The position numbers and the translations under genes were made by a program. A DNA stretch of 64,000 nt, from contig JAOZHT010000002.1 in the NCBI GenBank assembly GCA_026014735.1, forward strand, positions 620,001-684,000. The letters run 5' to 3'. Positions 16,805-25,297 of the stretch are shown here, piece by piece. This stretch comes from Candidatus Bathyarchaeota archaeon (GTDB lineage Archaea > Thermoproteota > Bathyarchaeia > Bathyarchaeales > Bathycorpusculaceae). The number at the start of each line of letters is the position of its first letter. Within the stretch, counting starts at the first letter, position 1. A model generated the notes under the pieces. The model was given only the letters and a program-made list of their open reading frames with translations. It was not told where the DNA came from and did no database searches.

Positions 16805-17803
16805 TTGAAGAATAGGGGCGAATTGAAATTCGCTTTTGTGCAGGTGACAACTCGCTGCAACGCAAAATGCACCGACCGATGTAACATCTGGGCTTCCTCT
16901 CCCTACGATATGCCCATAGAAGAATTAAAATTCACAATCGACGTTCTGTCACGGAACAACTTTTCTGTAGTTTACTTTACCGGAGGAGAAACCAGCCTCT
17001 ACCCCCACATAGTTGACGCCTGCATCTACGGCAAACAAAAGGGGATGGTGACTTCTTTAACTACAAACGGCACGATCTCTTCCCAAACCATCAGACAACT
17101 CCGGGGCAGCCTAGACGTCCTCTCGATTTCTGTTGACCACTACAACGAGGAAATCTGGGATCAGACAAAGCATGTAGCGGGTATTTCTAGAAAAGCAAAG
17201 GACGCTATAAAAACGGCTAAGGAGGCCGGCTTGAAAACCTACGCCATAACTTTTCTGAACCCCAACTGGAGCGTCGATAACGTCGAAAAAACGCTGCATT
17301 ACATCAACGATGAATTAGGCGTTTCCTTCGCGCTATCTTATCCCTACAGCGCCTCTAACGGCGGAACCTATAGGGTGGACAGCAAACTCTCCAACCTCGG
17401 CAACCAAGATGCAGCGGCTAACCTGCGAGGTATGGTGGCAAAAATTTTGGAGCTTAAGCTTCAGGGCGCAGATGTTGCTACCGTCACAGGTTACATGCGG
17501 GATGTGCTGAGGGCGCATGATGGCATACCCATGAAGTACCCCTGTAATGCAGGCAAAAGCTCCTTTGTCATCGACTGCAACCTCAACGTCTTCCCCTGTT
17601 ATCGGCGCCCCAAACTGTTTAACCTCAAAGAATGCCAAACCCTCGCTCCCCTGGACTTTGATAGCTCCGTCTGCGATAACCGCTTCTGCCTGATTAACTG
17701 CTTTAAAGAGGGCTCCATGGCTTCCAGGCAAACCTGCCTCCGTGCAGTAAAGGAAGAGCTGTTTTCTAACCCAAAATTCTACCTTAAATTACTCAAAAGA
17801 TAA
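16805..17803 (+). CDS. Radical SAM protein with CX3CX3C cluster motif
   Basis: 332 residues from a TTG start. The cluster motif reads CNAKCTDRC (Cys18, 22, 26), one residue longer in its second gap than the usual CX3CX2C. VYFTGGETSLYPH is the SAM-binding GGE motif. The C-terminus has a second set of cysteines (CNAGK, DCNLNVFPC, then CDNRFCLINC), consistent with a twitch/SPASM-like auxiliary cluster. Just upstream, an ATG at 16756 opens MNPPEWRSHFKRVLSFF, which ends at a stop after a T6 run (16801-16806). Removing one T would fuse it in frame to this gene, so the true start may be 16756 with a frameshift or sequencing error. Another radical SAM gene follows 104 bases later. Substrate unknown. 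Confidence 0.75.
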   Translation: MKNRGELKFAFVQVTTRCNAKCTDRCNIWASSPYDMPIEELKFTIDVLSRNNFSVVYFTGGETSLYPHIVDACIYGKQKGMVTSLTTNGTISSQTIRQLRGSLDVLSISVDHYNEEIWDQTKHVAGISRKAKDAIKTAKEAGLKTYAITFLNPNWSVDNVEKTLHYINDELGVSFALSYPYSASNGGTYRVDSKLSNLGNQDAAANLRGMVAKILELKLQGADVATVTGYMRDVLRAHDGIPMKYPCNAGKSSFVIDCNLNVFPCYRRPKLFNLKECQTLAPLDFDSSVCDNRFCLINCFKEGSMASRQTCLRAVKEELFSNPKFYLKLLKR

Positions 17804-17907
17804 CCCGGAAAGGAGACTGCAGAAACATAAACACACCAAAAACCGCTAAGAAAAAACCCTCCCGGGAAATCAGCGATCAAGCCAGATTTTTAGGCGTAGC
17901 ATACTCG

Positions 17908-18891
17908 ATGCTTAAGTCGCGGATGACTCATACCCCCTTTTTTTTGGCGCATGCAATAACCTACGACTGCAACTCCAGATGCAAAACCTGCACTTACTGG
18001 CAGATGTCGCGGCGGCGAAACGAGGATTTATCTACAGAAAAGGTTTATCAGCTCCTTGACCAGGCCTACCGCTGTGGAATGCGGGGTTACTACCTCTTCG
18101 GGGGAGAACCTACCCTTCGCGAGGACATAGGTGAAGTGGTGCATTACGCCAAGAACAGAGGCTTCTTGACCACTATGAACACCAATGGTTCACTGCTGGC
18201 TGCAAAGGCAGAGGTGCTCAAAGACATCGATTTCCTCTTTGTGTCCCTTGACTACTGCAACCGCTACCACGACTTCATAAGGGGAAGACCCGGATCATTT
18301 GATGAAGTGATTGAGGGTATCCGCAGAATCAGGTCGGCAGGCGATGCCCGGGTAGTACTGGTCGCTACCATCAGCCGCCTAAACTATGATGTGGTTGAAC
18401 CTATGGCGGAGTTCGCCAAGAAAATGCATGTTGGCATCTCATTCAACTCGGTGGAACCCACCGTTGCATCTAGCTTTGAAGCGGGGCGATCAGTGGTGCC
18501 CGTGGGGGACTACGGCTTAGCTGAGCCGCAACTGAATTTCTTCTACGATAGGCTGCTGAGGCTAAAAAACATGGGTTATCCCCTCATGGAAACCAAACAG
18601 GTTCTTGAACATTTTGTCGAGCATCGAAGTTGGAAATGTCATTTTCCCAAGATGTTTGTGTATGTCTCGGCGGACAACAAAATCTTCAACTGCACCTACA
18701 ACCACACCTATGACCTCAACCGCGGCTCCTTTAGCGATTACTTTGCAAGCAGCCTCTTCAAAAACCACGTTGCCGCCGCAGAGAAATGCAACGTTTGCAT
18801 CCGCACCTGTGTCCGCGGCTACTGCTACACCTATGCCCTTAGTCCCCTGCACCTGCTAAATCTGGTGTCTGACGCAAAGAATCTGCTATAG
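17908..18891 (+). CDS. Radical SAM protein, unknown substrate
   Basis: 327 residues from the ATG at 17908. It has the canonical motif CNSRCKTC (Cys21, 25, 28), GYYLFGGEPTLR for SAM binding, and a cysteine-rich tail (FNCTYNHTYD; CNVCIRTCVRGYC) that could hold an auxiliary cluster. The frame stays open about 26 codons upstream with plausible protein sequence (REISDQARFLGVAYS) but has no ATG, GTG or TTG there, so either the start is 17908 or an unusual codon is used. It follows the CX3CX3C radical SAM gene and the two may act in one pathway. Its end overlaps the convergent nucleoside deoxyribosyltransferase gene by 6 bases. Confidence 0.78.
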   Translation: MLKSRMTHTPFFLAHAITYDCNSRCKTCTYWQMSRRRNEDLSTEKVYQLLDQAYRCGMRGYYLFGGEPTLREDIGEVVHYAKNRGFLTTMNTNGSLLAAKAEVLKDIDFLFVSLDYCNRYHDFIRGRPGSFDEVIEGIRRIRSAGDARVVLVATISRLNYDVVEPMAEFAKKMHVGISFNSVEPTVASSFEAGRSVVPVGDYGLAEPQLNFFYDRLLRLKNMGYPLMETKQVLEHFVEHRSWKCHFPKMFVYVSADNKIFNCTYNHTYDLNRGSFSDYFASSLFKNHVAAAEKCNVCIRTCVRGYCYTYALSPLHLLNLVSDAKNLL

Positions 18892-19461
18892 ACCATGTTG
18901 GCTTTGGATTTGCCGTAGCAGCCTCTCAAAGCCGCCTAAATACGTGAATAACTCGTTTTCAGGGGCTTCCTCTATCACCAGCACTTTGCCGTTTGCATAT
19001 ATGCAGCCGTCCACCATCAAGTTATCGGTTAACTCAACTTCCTCTATGAACATGCCCCATCGGTCCCGCAGTTTCCCATCCACGCCGCGGTTAACCTGGT
19101 CACCGAGGGCTTTTACGGTGCGCTCCGTAAATGAAGCGGATAGGTTGGTGTAAGCGTACACTTTTTTGCCTAAGCCATGCGCATAGCCCATTTCATAGAC
19201 GGTTCCCACATCTGCGCTTGGACCCCGAAACGGCGTGATGTTTGCAACAACGATTTCGCAGCTGCGAATAAGCTCTTCGTTTATGCTGCTGATACATAAA
19301 CCCAGTTCCCTTGCCGTTTTGCCTTCCCCATCTACTTCTACATCGATTGGGAAAACGCCTTCAAACCCGTATTTTCGGCATAAACCCTTTTTTTTCTTAC
19401 CGATTTCTTTAGCGTCGGCTAGAAATACTTCTGGACCTGCAAGGTACACCCGCTTAGACAT
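18886..19461 (-). CDS. Nucleoside 2-deoxyribosyltransferase-like protein
   Basis: 191 residues. KRVYLAGPEVFLADA at the N-terminus is the nucleotide-binding start of the family. IVVANITPFRGPSADVGTVYEMGYAHGLGKKVYAY holds the conserved D-x-GT-x-x-E-x-G region with the nucleophilic Glu. The family swaps bases between deoxyribonucleosides or hydrolyses deoxyribosyl bonds. Length is slightly above the usual 150-170. It is convergent with the radical SAM gene. Salvage is likely but substrates are not readable. Confidence 0.85.
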   Translation of the reverse strand: MSKRVYLAGPEVFLADAKEIGKKKKGLCRKYGFEGVFPIDVEVDGEGKTARELGLCISSINEELIRSCEIVVANITPFRGPSADVGTVYEMGYAHGLGKKVYAYTNLSASFTERTVKALGDQVNRGVDGKLRDRWGMFIEEVELTDNLMVDGCIYANGKVLVIEEAPENELFTYLGGFERLLRQIQSQHGL

Positions 19462-19518
19462 ACTTAACTCCAGCAGACTGTAGCGTAGAAGAGTATTAAA
19501 ATTTGATTTAGTCGAACC

Positions 19519-20256
19519 CTAACTTGCGGCTATGGACTGGGCTGCGTCGTCCTCAACCTGCCGCTGCGGAACGGGGTCCTCGATTTTGCGTTCCTTTTTT
19601 TCTACGCTGTAGAAGGACCGGTAAGCGATGAATAGGAAAATTGCTAACCCCACATATCTTGTGAAGAGTGATCCAGCGAGCGCTGAAGAGCTTGCGTCCA
19701 GATACCAGAACAGCAGCGAATACTGACTTATTGCTAGGAAAATGAAGCTTAACGGAATCCAGATGGTTGATGGGTCAGCGTCCTTTACGTGGCTGCGGAG
19801 CGTGTAGAGTGAAATGTAGCAGAGGCAAATCAAGTTAAAGATCCTTATGTACACGTTGGCGCTGAGGTAGCTTAAATAGGCATATTTTGGATCAACAAAA
19901 ACCACAATTAGTATGGCGGCAAGGGCAACTGTTAACAGGCTAATGGTTATTTCTGCGATAAGTTGCCCGCTTTTTGAATCTCTTTTAGAAAACATGTATG
20001 TTGTAGCGATAAAGACGAACGCGAAGGTTCTGGTGAAGAACTGAACCCACACTAGTGCTAGGTTGCCAACCTGGGAGTATGCTATGGCTGAGAGGGTAAA
20101 GGAGATGCCTAGGAACGCAAAGCCAAGGGGTAAGCCCAGGAAGCTGTTTTCTCCTGTGAGCCGATATGGCTTCATCATGAACCATACAAGTACAAAGCAG
20201 ATGACTGCAGAGATGACTTCTGATAGCTCAATCGTAATTTTTACTAGGTCCCACAT
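19519..20256 (-). CDS. Seven-helix membrane protein, unknown
   Basis: 245 residues with about seven hydrophobic segments, a short N-terminus outside or in the membrane, and a charged C-terminal tail (VEKKERKIEDPVPQRQVEDD). The layout recalls archaeal 7-TM sensor-like or histidine-kinase N-terminal membrane domains, but no kinase or output domain is present. It lies 57 bases from the deoxyribosyltransferase start on the same strand and is divergent from the first PQQ protein gene. Function unassigned. Confidence 0.6.
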   Translation of the reverse strand: MWDLVKITIELSEVISAVICFVLVWFMMKPYRLTGENSFLGLPLGFAFLGISFTLSAIAYSQVGNLALVWVQFFTRTFAFVFIATTYMFSKRDSKSGQLIAEITISLLTVALAAILIVVFVDPKYAYLSYLSANVYIRIFNLICLCYISLYTLRSHVKDADPSTIWIPLSFIFLAISQYSLLFWYLDASSSALAGSLFTRYVGLAIFLFIAYRSFYSVEKKERKIEDPVPQRQVEDDAAQSIAAS

Positions 20257-20513
20257 GTCGCCAAGCTATTGTGATTTTACCTTTATGACTTTTTCTCCTC
20301 TATCGTTTGCTTTTTCCCAGCCAACCTTATCGGCAGCTAATTACGTTCTAGCGCCTGATTTTTTGTTGAATAAGCTGTTTTTTGCCAATAAGTCTTGGCA
20401 TGGTTTACGATTCAATGGCTTCTTTAAACATTTTTTTGTTAAAACAAATTGTTCGTGACTCTTATTAACGAAAAACGCTGCACTACTGACTTACAAACTT
20501 AGGAGAATACAAA

Positions 20514-23027
20514 ATGAAAAATATCATAAACGCAGTAAAATCAATCCGTAAATCCAAAAACTACTCCGCTGCCTTTCTAACGCTGCTCATCACAGTATCT
20601 ATTGCTTTACCGATGATGGCTATGACCCAAACCGCTAGCGCAGAGGCAGGTATATCCATAAAAACCTACGCGCTACTCTCGGTTGGACCAAACCCCGTCG
20701 GTGTCGACCAAAAACTCGCCATAGTCATGTGGCTAGACAAACTTCCGCCGGTCCCAGCAGTCCAAACATCCACCGTACGCGCTATTCCCTTTACAAACTT
20801 CACCTTAGAAGTCACAAAGCCAAACGGCGAAATGGAAACCTTCGGCCCCTTCACTTCTGATGCCACTGGCTCAGCAGCAACCAGCTATGTCCCTGACACG
20901 GTAGGCAACTACACCTTCCAGGTTAATTATGGAGGCGAATGGCTTACTGGTGCACGCGTTGCTGGCGCTAACATAACCACCGACTACTACCAACCAAGCA
21001 AAACCCAGAAAGTAACAGTCGTTGTACAAGAAGAGCCCATATATGCTACTCCAGGCGCACCCCTTCCAACTGAATACTGGACCCGACCGATTGACGCACG
21101 AAACTATGAATGGGAAACACTGGGCGGAAACTGGCTCGGATTACCCTTGCAGTTCGCAACAGGATGCAATGAAGACGGAACCTTCAACCCATACTCTGCA
21201 GCTCCAAAAACCTCACACGTTCTCTGGAGTATCCCGCAGTCCTTCGGAGGCATCGTAGGCGACAACTTTAACGAATCAGACTACTACACTGGCTTATCCT
21301 ATCAAGCAAAATTCAACTATGGCGCAAGCGCAGTTGTTCTCAACGGCAGACTATACTACCACCCGACATATGGCCCCGCAGCAACCTCACAGGGCTTGTC
21401 ATGCGTTGACTTAGCAACCGGCAAAGAACTCTGGTTCTTAAACGGCACGAGAATCTCTTTCGGTCAACTATTGTCAACTGAAAACATGAACGTTCACGGC
21501 GTAAACTCATACCTTTGGAATTACGCTTCAGGCACCTCCACGATGTATGATGCCTACACAGGTCTTGCATTGCTGAAGGTTACCGGATGCCAAGCAGCAA
21601 CAAAAGTTGCCATGTCAGAAACCGGTGACGTATTAGTCTACACTTTAAACGCTAACGCAAAATGGCTATCTCTGTGGAACTCAACTAAAGCAATCAACCC
21701 CACCGATGAATTGACCTTCTCACCGAGCCTTACAAAAACCTACAACTGGGCTGACGGCTTAATGTACAACGTGACAATCCCCGACATATCCGGTCAAACC
21801 CTCAGCTCCTTTGGCGACGGCGTACTAATCACTGCAGCCGCCTTCAGAGAAGCTGACCCAGCAGTCAGAACCGTTGCAGGCTACGATACAGCAACTGGCA
21901 AAAACCTCTGGATCATGAACCTAACTGACTACACTATACGCCCACAATACAACTTTAGCCCCGTAACTGAAGGCTGCTTTGCATGGTTCAAGCAGGAAAC
22001 AACCGAATGGTATGGTTTCGATGCTCAAACAGGCAAGAAACTCTGGGGCCCAACTGAACCCTACGCTGACTCATATGGCATGTACAGTGCATCATTCGCT
22101 GGCGCAGGCGCACCTAACCCGCAAGTTGCATACGGCAAAATCTTCACCGCAGGCTACGACGGCGTTGTCCACGCAATCGACATTAAGACAGGCAAAACCG
22201 TTTGGGAATTCTCCAGCGGCGCAACCATCGACACAGTATACGGTCACTATCCATTCTACGGCGGCGTTTCAATCGCAGACGGCGTGGTCTTTGCAACCGC
22301 AAACGAGCACACACCCAACGATCCACTTTGGCGTGGCGCAAAAGTCTATGCAATAAACGCTACTGACGGCACTCCAGTCTGGAACATTTCCTCTTGGGCT
22401 ACAGGCACAGTTGTCGCAGACGGCAAACTGCTTGAATACAACAACTACGACAGCGAACTCTACACATTCGGTAAAGGCACCAGCTCAACTACCGTTGATG
22501 CACCCATGAATGCTGCAACCTTAGGTTCCTCAGTCACCATCCGTGGCAGAGTCATCGACACATCGCCAGGCACACAGCAAAGCGAATTAGCACTACGATT
22601 CCCAGAGGGCGTCCCAGCAGTTGCTGACCAAAGTATGAGCGGCTGGATGGAATACCTCTACATGCAGCAGGCAAGACCAGCAGACACCGAAGGCGTTCCA
22701 GTTACCCTTAGCGTTGTTGACGGAAACGGCAACTACCGCGAAATCGGAACAACCAAAACCACAGATGGCTTCTTCACTTTCAACTGGAAACCAGACATCG
22801 AAGGACAATACACTGTCTACGCTTCCTTTGCAGGCAGCGAATCCTATTGGCCATCACATGCAGTGACTTCGTTCGCAGTTGACCCCGCAGCCGCAACACC
22901 CGCACCTTCGCCTTCACCCGCACCATCCATGGCTGACACGTATCTGCTTCCAGGCATTGCAGCAATTATTGTTGTGATCGTTTTAGTCGGCGCAGCAATA
23001 ATTCTGGTGCTCCGCAAGCGACCATAA
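20514..23027 (+). CDS. Surface PQQ-type beta-propeller protein with C-terminal anchor (paralogue 1)
   Basis: 837 residues. An N-terminal signal peptide/hydrophobic segment (AAFLTLLITVSIALPMMA) is followed by an Ig-like domain (VGPNPVGVDQKLAIVMWL) and a beta-propeller with repeats ending DLATGKELWF, DTATGKNLWIM, DAQTGKKLWG, DIKTGKTVWEF and NATDGTPVWNI. A C-terminal Ig-like domain comes next. The tail is a Pro/Ala linker, SMADTYLLP, a membrane helix and LRKRP. This is a cell-surface protein, not necessarily PQQ-binding; such propellers often serve as scaffolds or adhesins. The closest relative in the window is 25298-27868. It has a good ribosome binding site (taggag) 7 bases before ATG. Its tail may be processed by the archaeosortase at 47715-48827 (inference). 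Confidence 0.85.
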   Translation: MKNIINAVKSIRKSKNYSAAFLTLLITVSIALPMMAMTQTASAEAGISIKTYALLSVGPNPVGVDQKLAIVMWLDKLPPVPAVQTSTVRAIPFTNFTLEVTKPNGEMETFGPFTSDATGSAATSYVPDTVGNYTFQVNYGGEWLTGARVAGANITTDYYQPSKTQKVTVVVQEEPIYATPGAPLPTEYWTRPIDARNYEWETLGGNWLGLPLQFATGCNEDGTFNPYSAAPKTSHVLWSIPQSFGGIVGDNFNESDYYTGLSYQAKFNYGASAVVLNGRLYYHPTYGPAATSQGLSCVDLATGKELWFLNGTRISFGQLLSTENMNVHGVNSYLWNYASGTSTMYDAYTGLALLKVTGCQAATKVAMSETGDVLVYTLNANAKWLSLWNSTKAINPTDELTFSPSLTKTYNWADGLMYNVTIPDISGQTLSSFGDGVLITAAAFREADPAVRTVAGYDTATGKNLWIMNLTDYTIRPQYNFSPVTEGCFAWFKQETTEWYGFDAQTGKKLWGPTEPYADSYGMYSASFAGAGAPNPQVAYGKIFTAGYDGVVHAIDIKTGKTVWEFSSGATIDTVYGHYPFYGGVSIADGVVFATANEHTPNDPLWRGAKVYAINATDGTPVWNISSWATGTVVADGKLLEYNNYDSELYTFGKGTSSTTVDAPMNAATLGSSVTIRGRVIDTSPGTQQSELALRFPEGVPAVADQSMSGWMEYLYMQQARPADTEGVPVTLSVVDGNGNYREIGTTKTTDGFFTFNWKPDIEGQYTVYASFAGSESYWPSHAVTSFAVDPAAATPAPSPSPAPSMADTYLLPGIAAIIVVIVLVGAAIILVLRKRP

Positions 23028-23055
23028 ACAAACCAAAACAAAACTATCCTTTCCC

Positions 23056-23062
23056 TTTTTTT
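23056..23062 (+). terminator. T-tract terminator after PQQ paralogue 1
   Basis: Seven T residues, 29 bases after the stop codon and preceded by a pyrimidine-rich stretch, match archaeal T-tract termination. The paralogue at 27868 is followed by a similar T7 run (27888-27894). Confidence 0.5.
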
Positions 23063-23083
23063 GGAAAAGCATTGGAGTTGGAG

Positions 23084-23190
23084 GGCTGAAAGGGCTCGGT
23101 ATTGCATGATGAAACTGCATAGTCATCGTGTTTGCATTTGTCTTTTCTCCTAGTGTCGGTGCCGGGCCTCAGCAAACCCTCAATTTCTGC
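23084..23190 (+). repeat. Dispersed repeat R2, copy a
   Basis: About 105 bases starting ggctgaaagggctc. It contains gtcatcgtgtttgcatttgt, ctttctcct-like sequence and cctcagcaaaccctc. It matches 27921-28023 along its length and 28424-28495 over the second half. This copy starts 56 bases after the stop of PQQ paralogue 1. The remaining bases to 23400 hold nothing I recognise. Confidence 0.75.
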
Positions 23191-23399
23191 TTCTCAATCC
23201 GCTGTTTTTGCCTATGTGAATGATGTGCCGTGCCTAAGTTCTTATTTCTACGGTAGGTTTGAAGCAAAAATAGCCTGCATAGTGCACTATCTTAGTTACT
23301 GGCTGCCGAAGTGAAGGTGCGCCCCGCGGATTCCAGCCTGAGCATCCGAGCGGGTCAAGGTTTGGCTTCAGCTTTTGGAATGCGATGGGTTTTTGAAAA

Positions 23400-23411
23400 T
23401 TTTTATATACT
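23400..23411 (+). promoter_or_regulatory. TATA box of TrmB-family gene 1
   Basis: The stretch tttttatatact ends 22 bases before the ATG at 23433, the spacing of a nearly leaderless archaeal transcript. No ribosome binding site is visible before that ATG, which agrees. Confidence 0.6.
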
Positions 23412-23432
23412 TACTGACCCTATTTCATACAA

Positions 23433-24236
23433 ATGTTTCCTGAAGATAGAGGCTCTGATGATCTCCAGACTTTAGCGGGGCTAGGTCTGACTCCTCGTCA
23501 GTCAAAAATCTATCTTATCCTTATCCAGTTGGGGAAAGCATCAATCAATAACCTCTCTTCAACGTCAAAAATTGATAGAGCTAACGTTTACCGCACAATA
23601 AAACAACTGCAGGACCTCAAGATAGTTGAAAAACTAGACACGAAACCAACCGCATTCAAGCCGTTACCGGTAAACGAGGGCATATTATTGTTACTTGAAC
23701 AAAGCAAAATTAAATTTAAAGAAAACGAAGCTGAAGCAAAAATCCTGCTTGAAAAATATCCGAAAGATCATAAATCAAGTGCCCATGAAAAATACTCTAA
23801 TTTTTCCCTCTTGCCAGATGGAAAAATCATGTTCAATAAAATCAGTGAAAAACTTGAATCAACCACCAAAACCCATGAAGCCATTGTTTACTGGGAAGAC
23901 TTCGAATATATGCCTGATTTGGTTGCTGACGTATGGAGAAAGCTACTGCAAAGAGGCGTAGAAATGAAAGTCATCGTTTTCTCGAAGAGTGACAAGCATC
24001 TTCCTGAAAAATTCAGGGAGTTTAGCGGCTTAGAAAAAATAGAAGTTAGGTTAACAAAAAAACGCCCTCGAACCACATTAGCCATATATGACGGGAAGAC
24101 AGCGCTGGTTTCCACGATGCCGAAGATTTATGATCCTTTGAACGCTTTTTTATTTATGGATAACGCGGCTCTTGTAGGGGTAATTCAAGAATACTTTAGT
24201 CTCCTCTGGCGTAATTCTAAACCGATGCTACAATGA
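23433..24236 (+). CDS. TrmB-family transcriptional regulator 1
   Basis: 267 residues. The N-terminal winged helix-turn-helix (GLTPRQSKIYLILIQLGKAS, then KIDRANVYRTIKQLQDLKIV) is a TrmB/MarR-like domain. The C-terminal half has the alpha/beta region of TrmB-like proteins (ETHEAIVYWEDFE-type segment, VEMKVIVFSKSDK, TTLAIYDGKTALVST), probably for ligand sensing. It is a close paralogue of the next gene, 122 bases downstream. Both lie between two paralogous surface proteins, which they are likely to control. Confidence 0.85.
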   Translation: MFPEDRGSDDLQTLAGLGLTPRQSKIYLILIQLGKASINNLSSTSKIDRANVYRTIKQLQDLKIVEKLDTKPTAFKPLPVNEGILLLLEQSKIKFKENEAEAKILLEKYPKDHKSSAHEKYSNFSLLPDGKIMFNKISEKLESTTKTHEAIVYWEDFEYMPDLVADVWRKLLQRGVEMKVIVFSKSDKHLPEKFREFSGLEKIEVRLTKKRPRTTLAIYDGKTALVSTMPKIYDPLNAFLFMDNAALVGVIQEYFSLLWRNSKPMLQ

Positions 24237-24273
24237 TTTCCAGCTGCAGTGTCTTCGTTTTGCTATTCGAACC

Positions 24274-24311
24274 TGTGTATGCTGCCAGCAACCACAAGTT
24301 TATAAATACGG
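24274..24311 (+). promoter_or_regulatory. Operator-like sequence and TATA box of TrmB gene 2
   Basis: cctgtgtatgctgccagcaa is followed by a TATA box (tttataaatac, about 24299-24309). The whole stretch aligns without gaps to 25220-25255 upstream of PQQ paralogue 2. The core GCTGC-CA-GCAAC is a near-perfect palindrome just upstream of the TATA box, a place where archaeal regulators often act as activators or repressors. Confidence 0.6.
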
Positions 24312-24358
24312 TTACTTGATAAAAGGCTTGACGGGTCTTCAAAGAAAAGTTTGATAGT

Positions 24359-25156
24359 ATGTCCGGTGAAGATGGCTATACCGATGATATTCAAACGCTG
24401 ATAAACCTTGGGTTGACTTATCGGCAATCCAAAGTTTTTCTGGTGCTTTCTCAGATGGGGAAAGCAACGATTAAATCTGTATCCTGTAACTCAGGCATTG
24501 ATAGAGCAAACGTCTATCGCACAATAAAACAACTCCAAGAGCTCAAGCTAGTTGAGAAGTTCATCACAAACCCAACAACCTTCGAATCCTTATCAGTGAA
24601 CGAAGGTGTTTTGTCTTTACTCGAACGCAAGAGAAGGTCTCATGCAAAGACTGAGGTGAAAATAAAAGAGTTCCTCAGAAAACATAAGCAGCGTCAGGAG
24701 GCAAGCGCAGCAGAGGAAGGGCAGTTTGTTTTGGTGCCCGGTGGAAAATTAACGCTAAAAAAGCTCGATGAATTGGTTGACTCAACCGAGCGGACTCATG
24801 ATGGTCTGCTTTTTTATAAGGATCTTGAAGCCAGAATGGATGTTTTTGTTGATTTGTTTAAGGCGCTATCGTTTAAGGGTGTCGTCATAAGGCTCATAAT
24901 TTACGTAGAACCTGACAGAGAGATATCGCCGAAATTCGAGGTGTTAAAAAACCTTAAAAACACAGAGGTAAAAAAGGATGTTACTAAACCTGGAACAACA
25001 GTCTCATTATGGGACAAGAGGAAAGCTTTCCTTACTACCAAACCCATGATTTCTCAGCCTATGGCTGACAGCTTACTAATAGACAATCCGGCAATGGTGG
25101 GGTTAATCCAGGATTGTTTTGAACTGAGATGGCGGTCTTCTAAGCCAATATTTTGA
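24359..25156 (+). CDS. TrmB-family transcriptional regulator 2
   Basis: 265 residues, with the same architecture as the preceding gene: an N-terminal wHTH (GLTYRQSKVFLVLSQMGKAT, GIDRANVYRTIKQLQELKLV) and a C-terminal sensing region (ERTHDGLLFYKDLEAR, GVVIRLIIYVEPD, TTVSLWDKRKAFLTT). The recognition helix RANVYRTIKQLQ is identical in both paralogues, so they may bind the same DNA site. The palindrome upstream of this gene recurs before PQQ paralogue 2, suggesting autoregulation and control of that surface protein. Confidence 0.85.
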   Translation: MSGEDGYTDDIQTLINLGLTYRQSKVFLVLSQMGKATIKSVSCNSGIDRANVYRTIKQLQELKLVEKFITNPTTFESLSVNEGVLSLLERKRRSHAKTEVKIKEFLRKHKQRQEASAAEEGQFVLVPGGKLTLKKLDELVDSTERTHDGLLFYKDLEARMDVFVDLFKALSFKGVVIRLIIYVEPDREISPKFEVLKNLKNTEVKKDVTKPGTTVSLWDKRKAFLTTKPMISQPMADSLLIDNPAMVGLIQDCFELRWRSSKPIF

Positions 25157-25219
25157 TAAATCCACACGGTATTTTAGCGGTTTTGTCCATTTTTTTTCTC
25201 GCCAGATTTAGCAAGCGCC

Positions 25220-25255
25220 TGTGTCTGTTGCTGGCAACCGCCATTTATTAAATAC
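25220..25255 (+). promoter_or_regulatory. Operator-like sequence and TATA box of PQQ paralogue 2
   Basis: cctgtgtctgttgctggcaa is followed by tttattaaatac. The palindrome GTTGC-TG-GCAAC is perfect here. It matches the element before TrmB gene 2 with the same spacing to the TATA box. The coding start is about 45 bases downstream and has a ggagaaaag ribosome binding site. Confidence 0.6.
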
Positions 25256-25297
25256 AAATTATGGGCTATTCTGCTCTTACAAATTGGAGAAAAGAAA

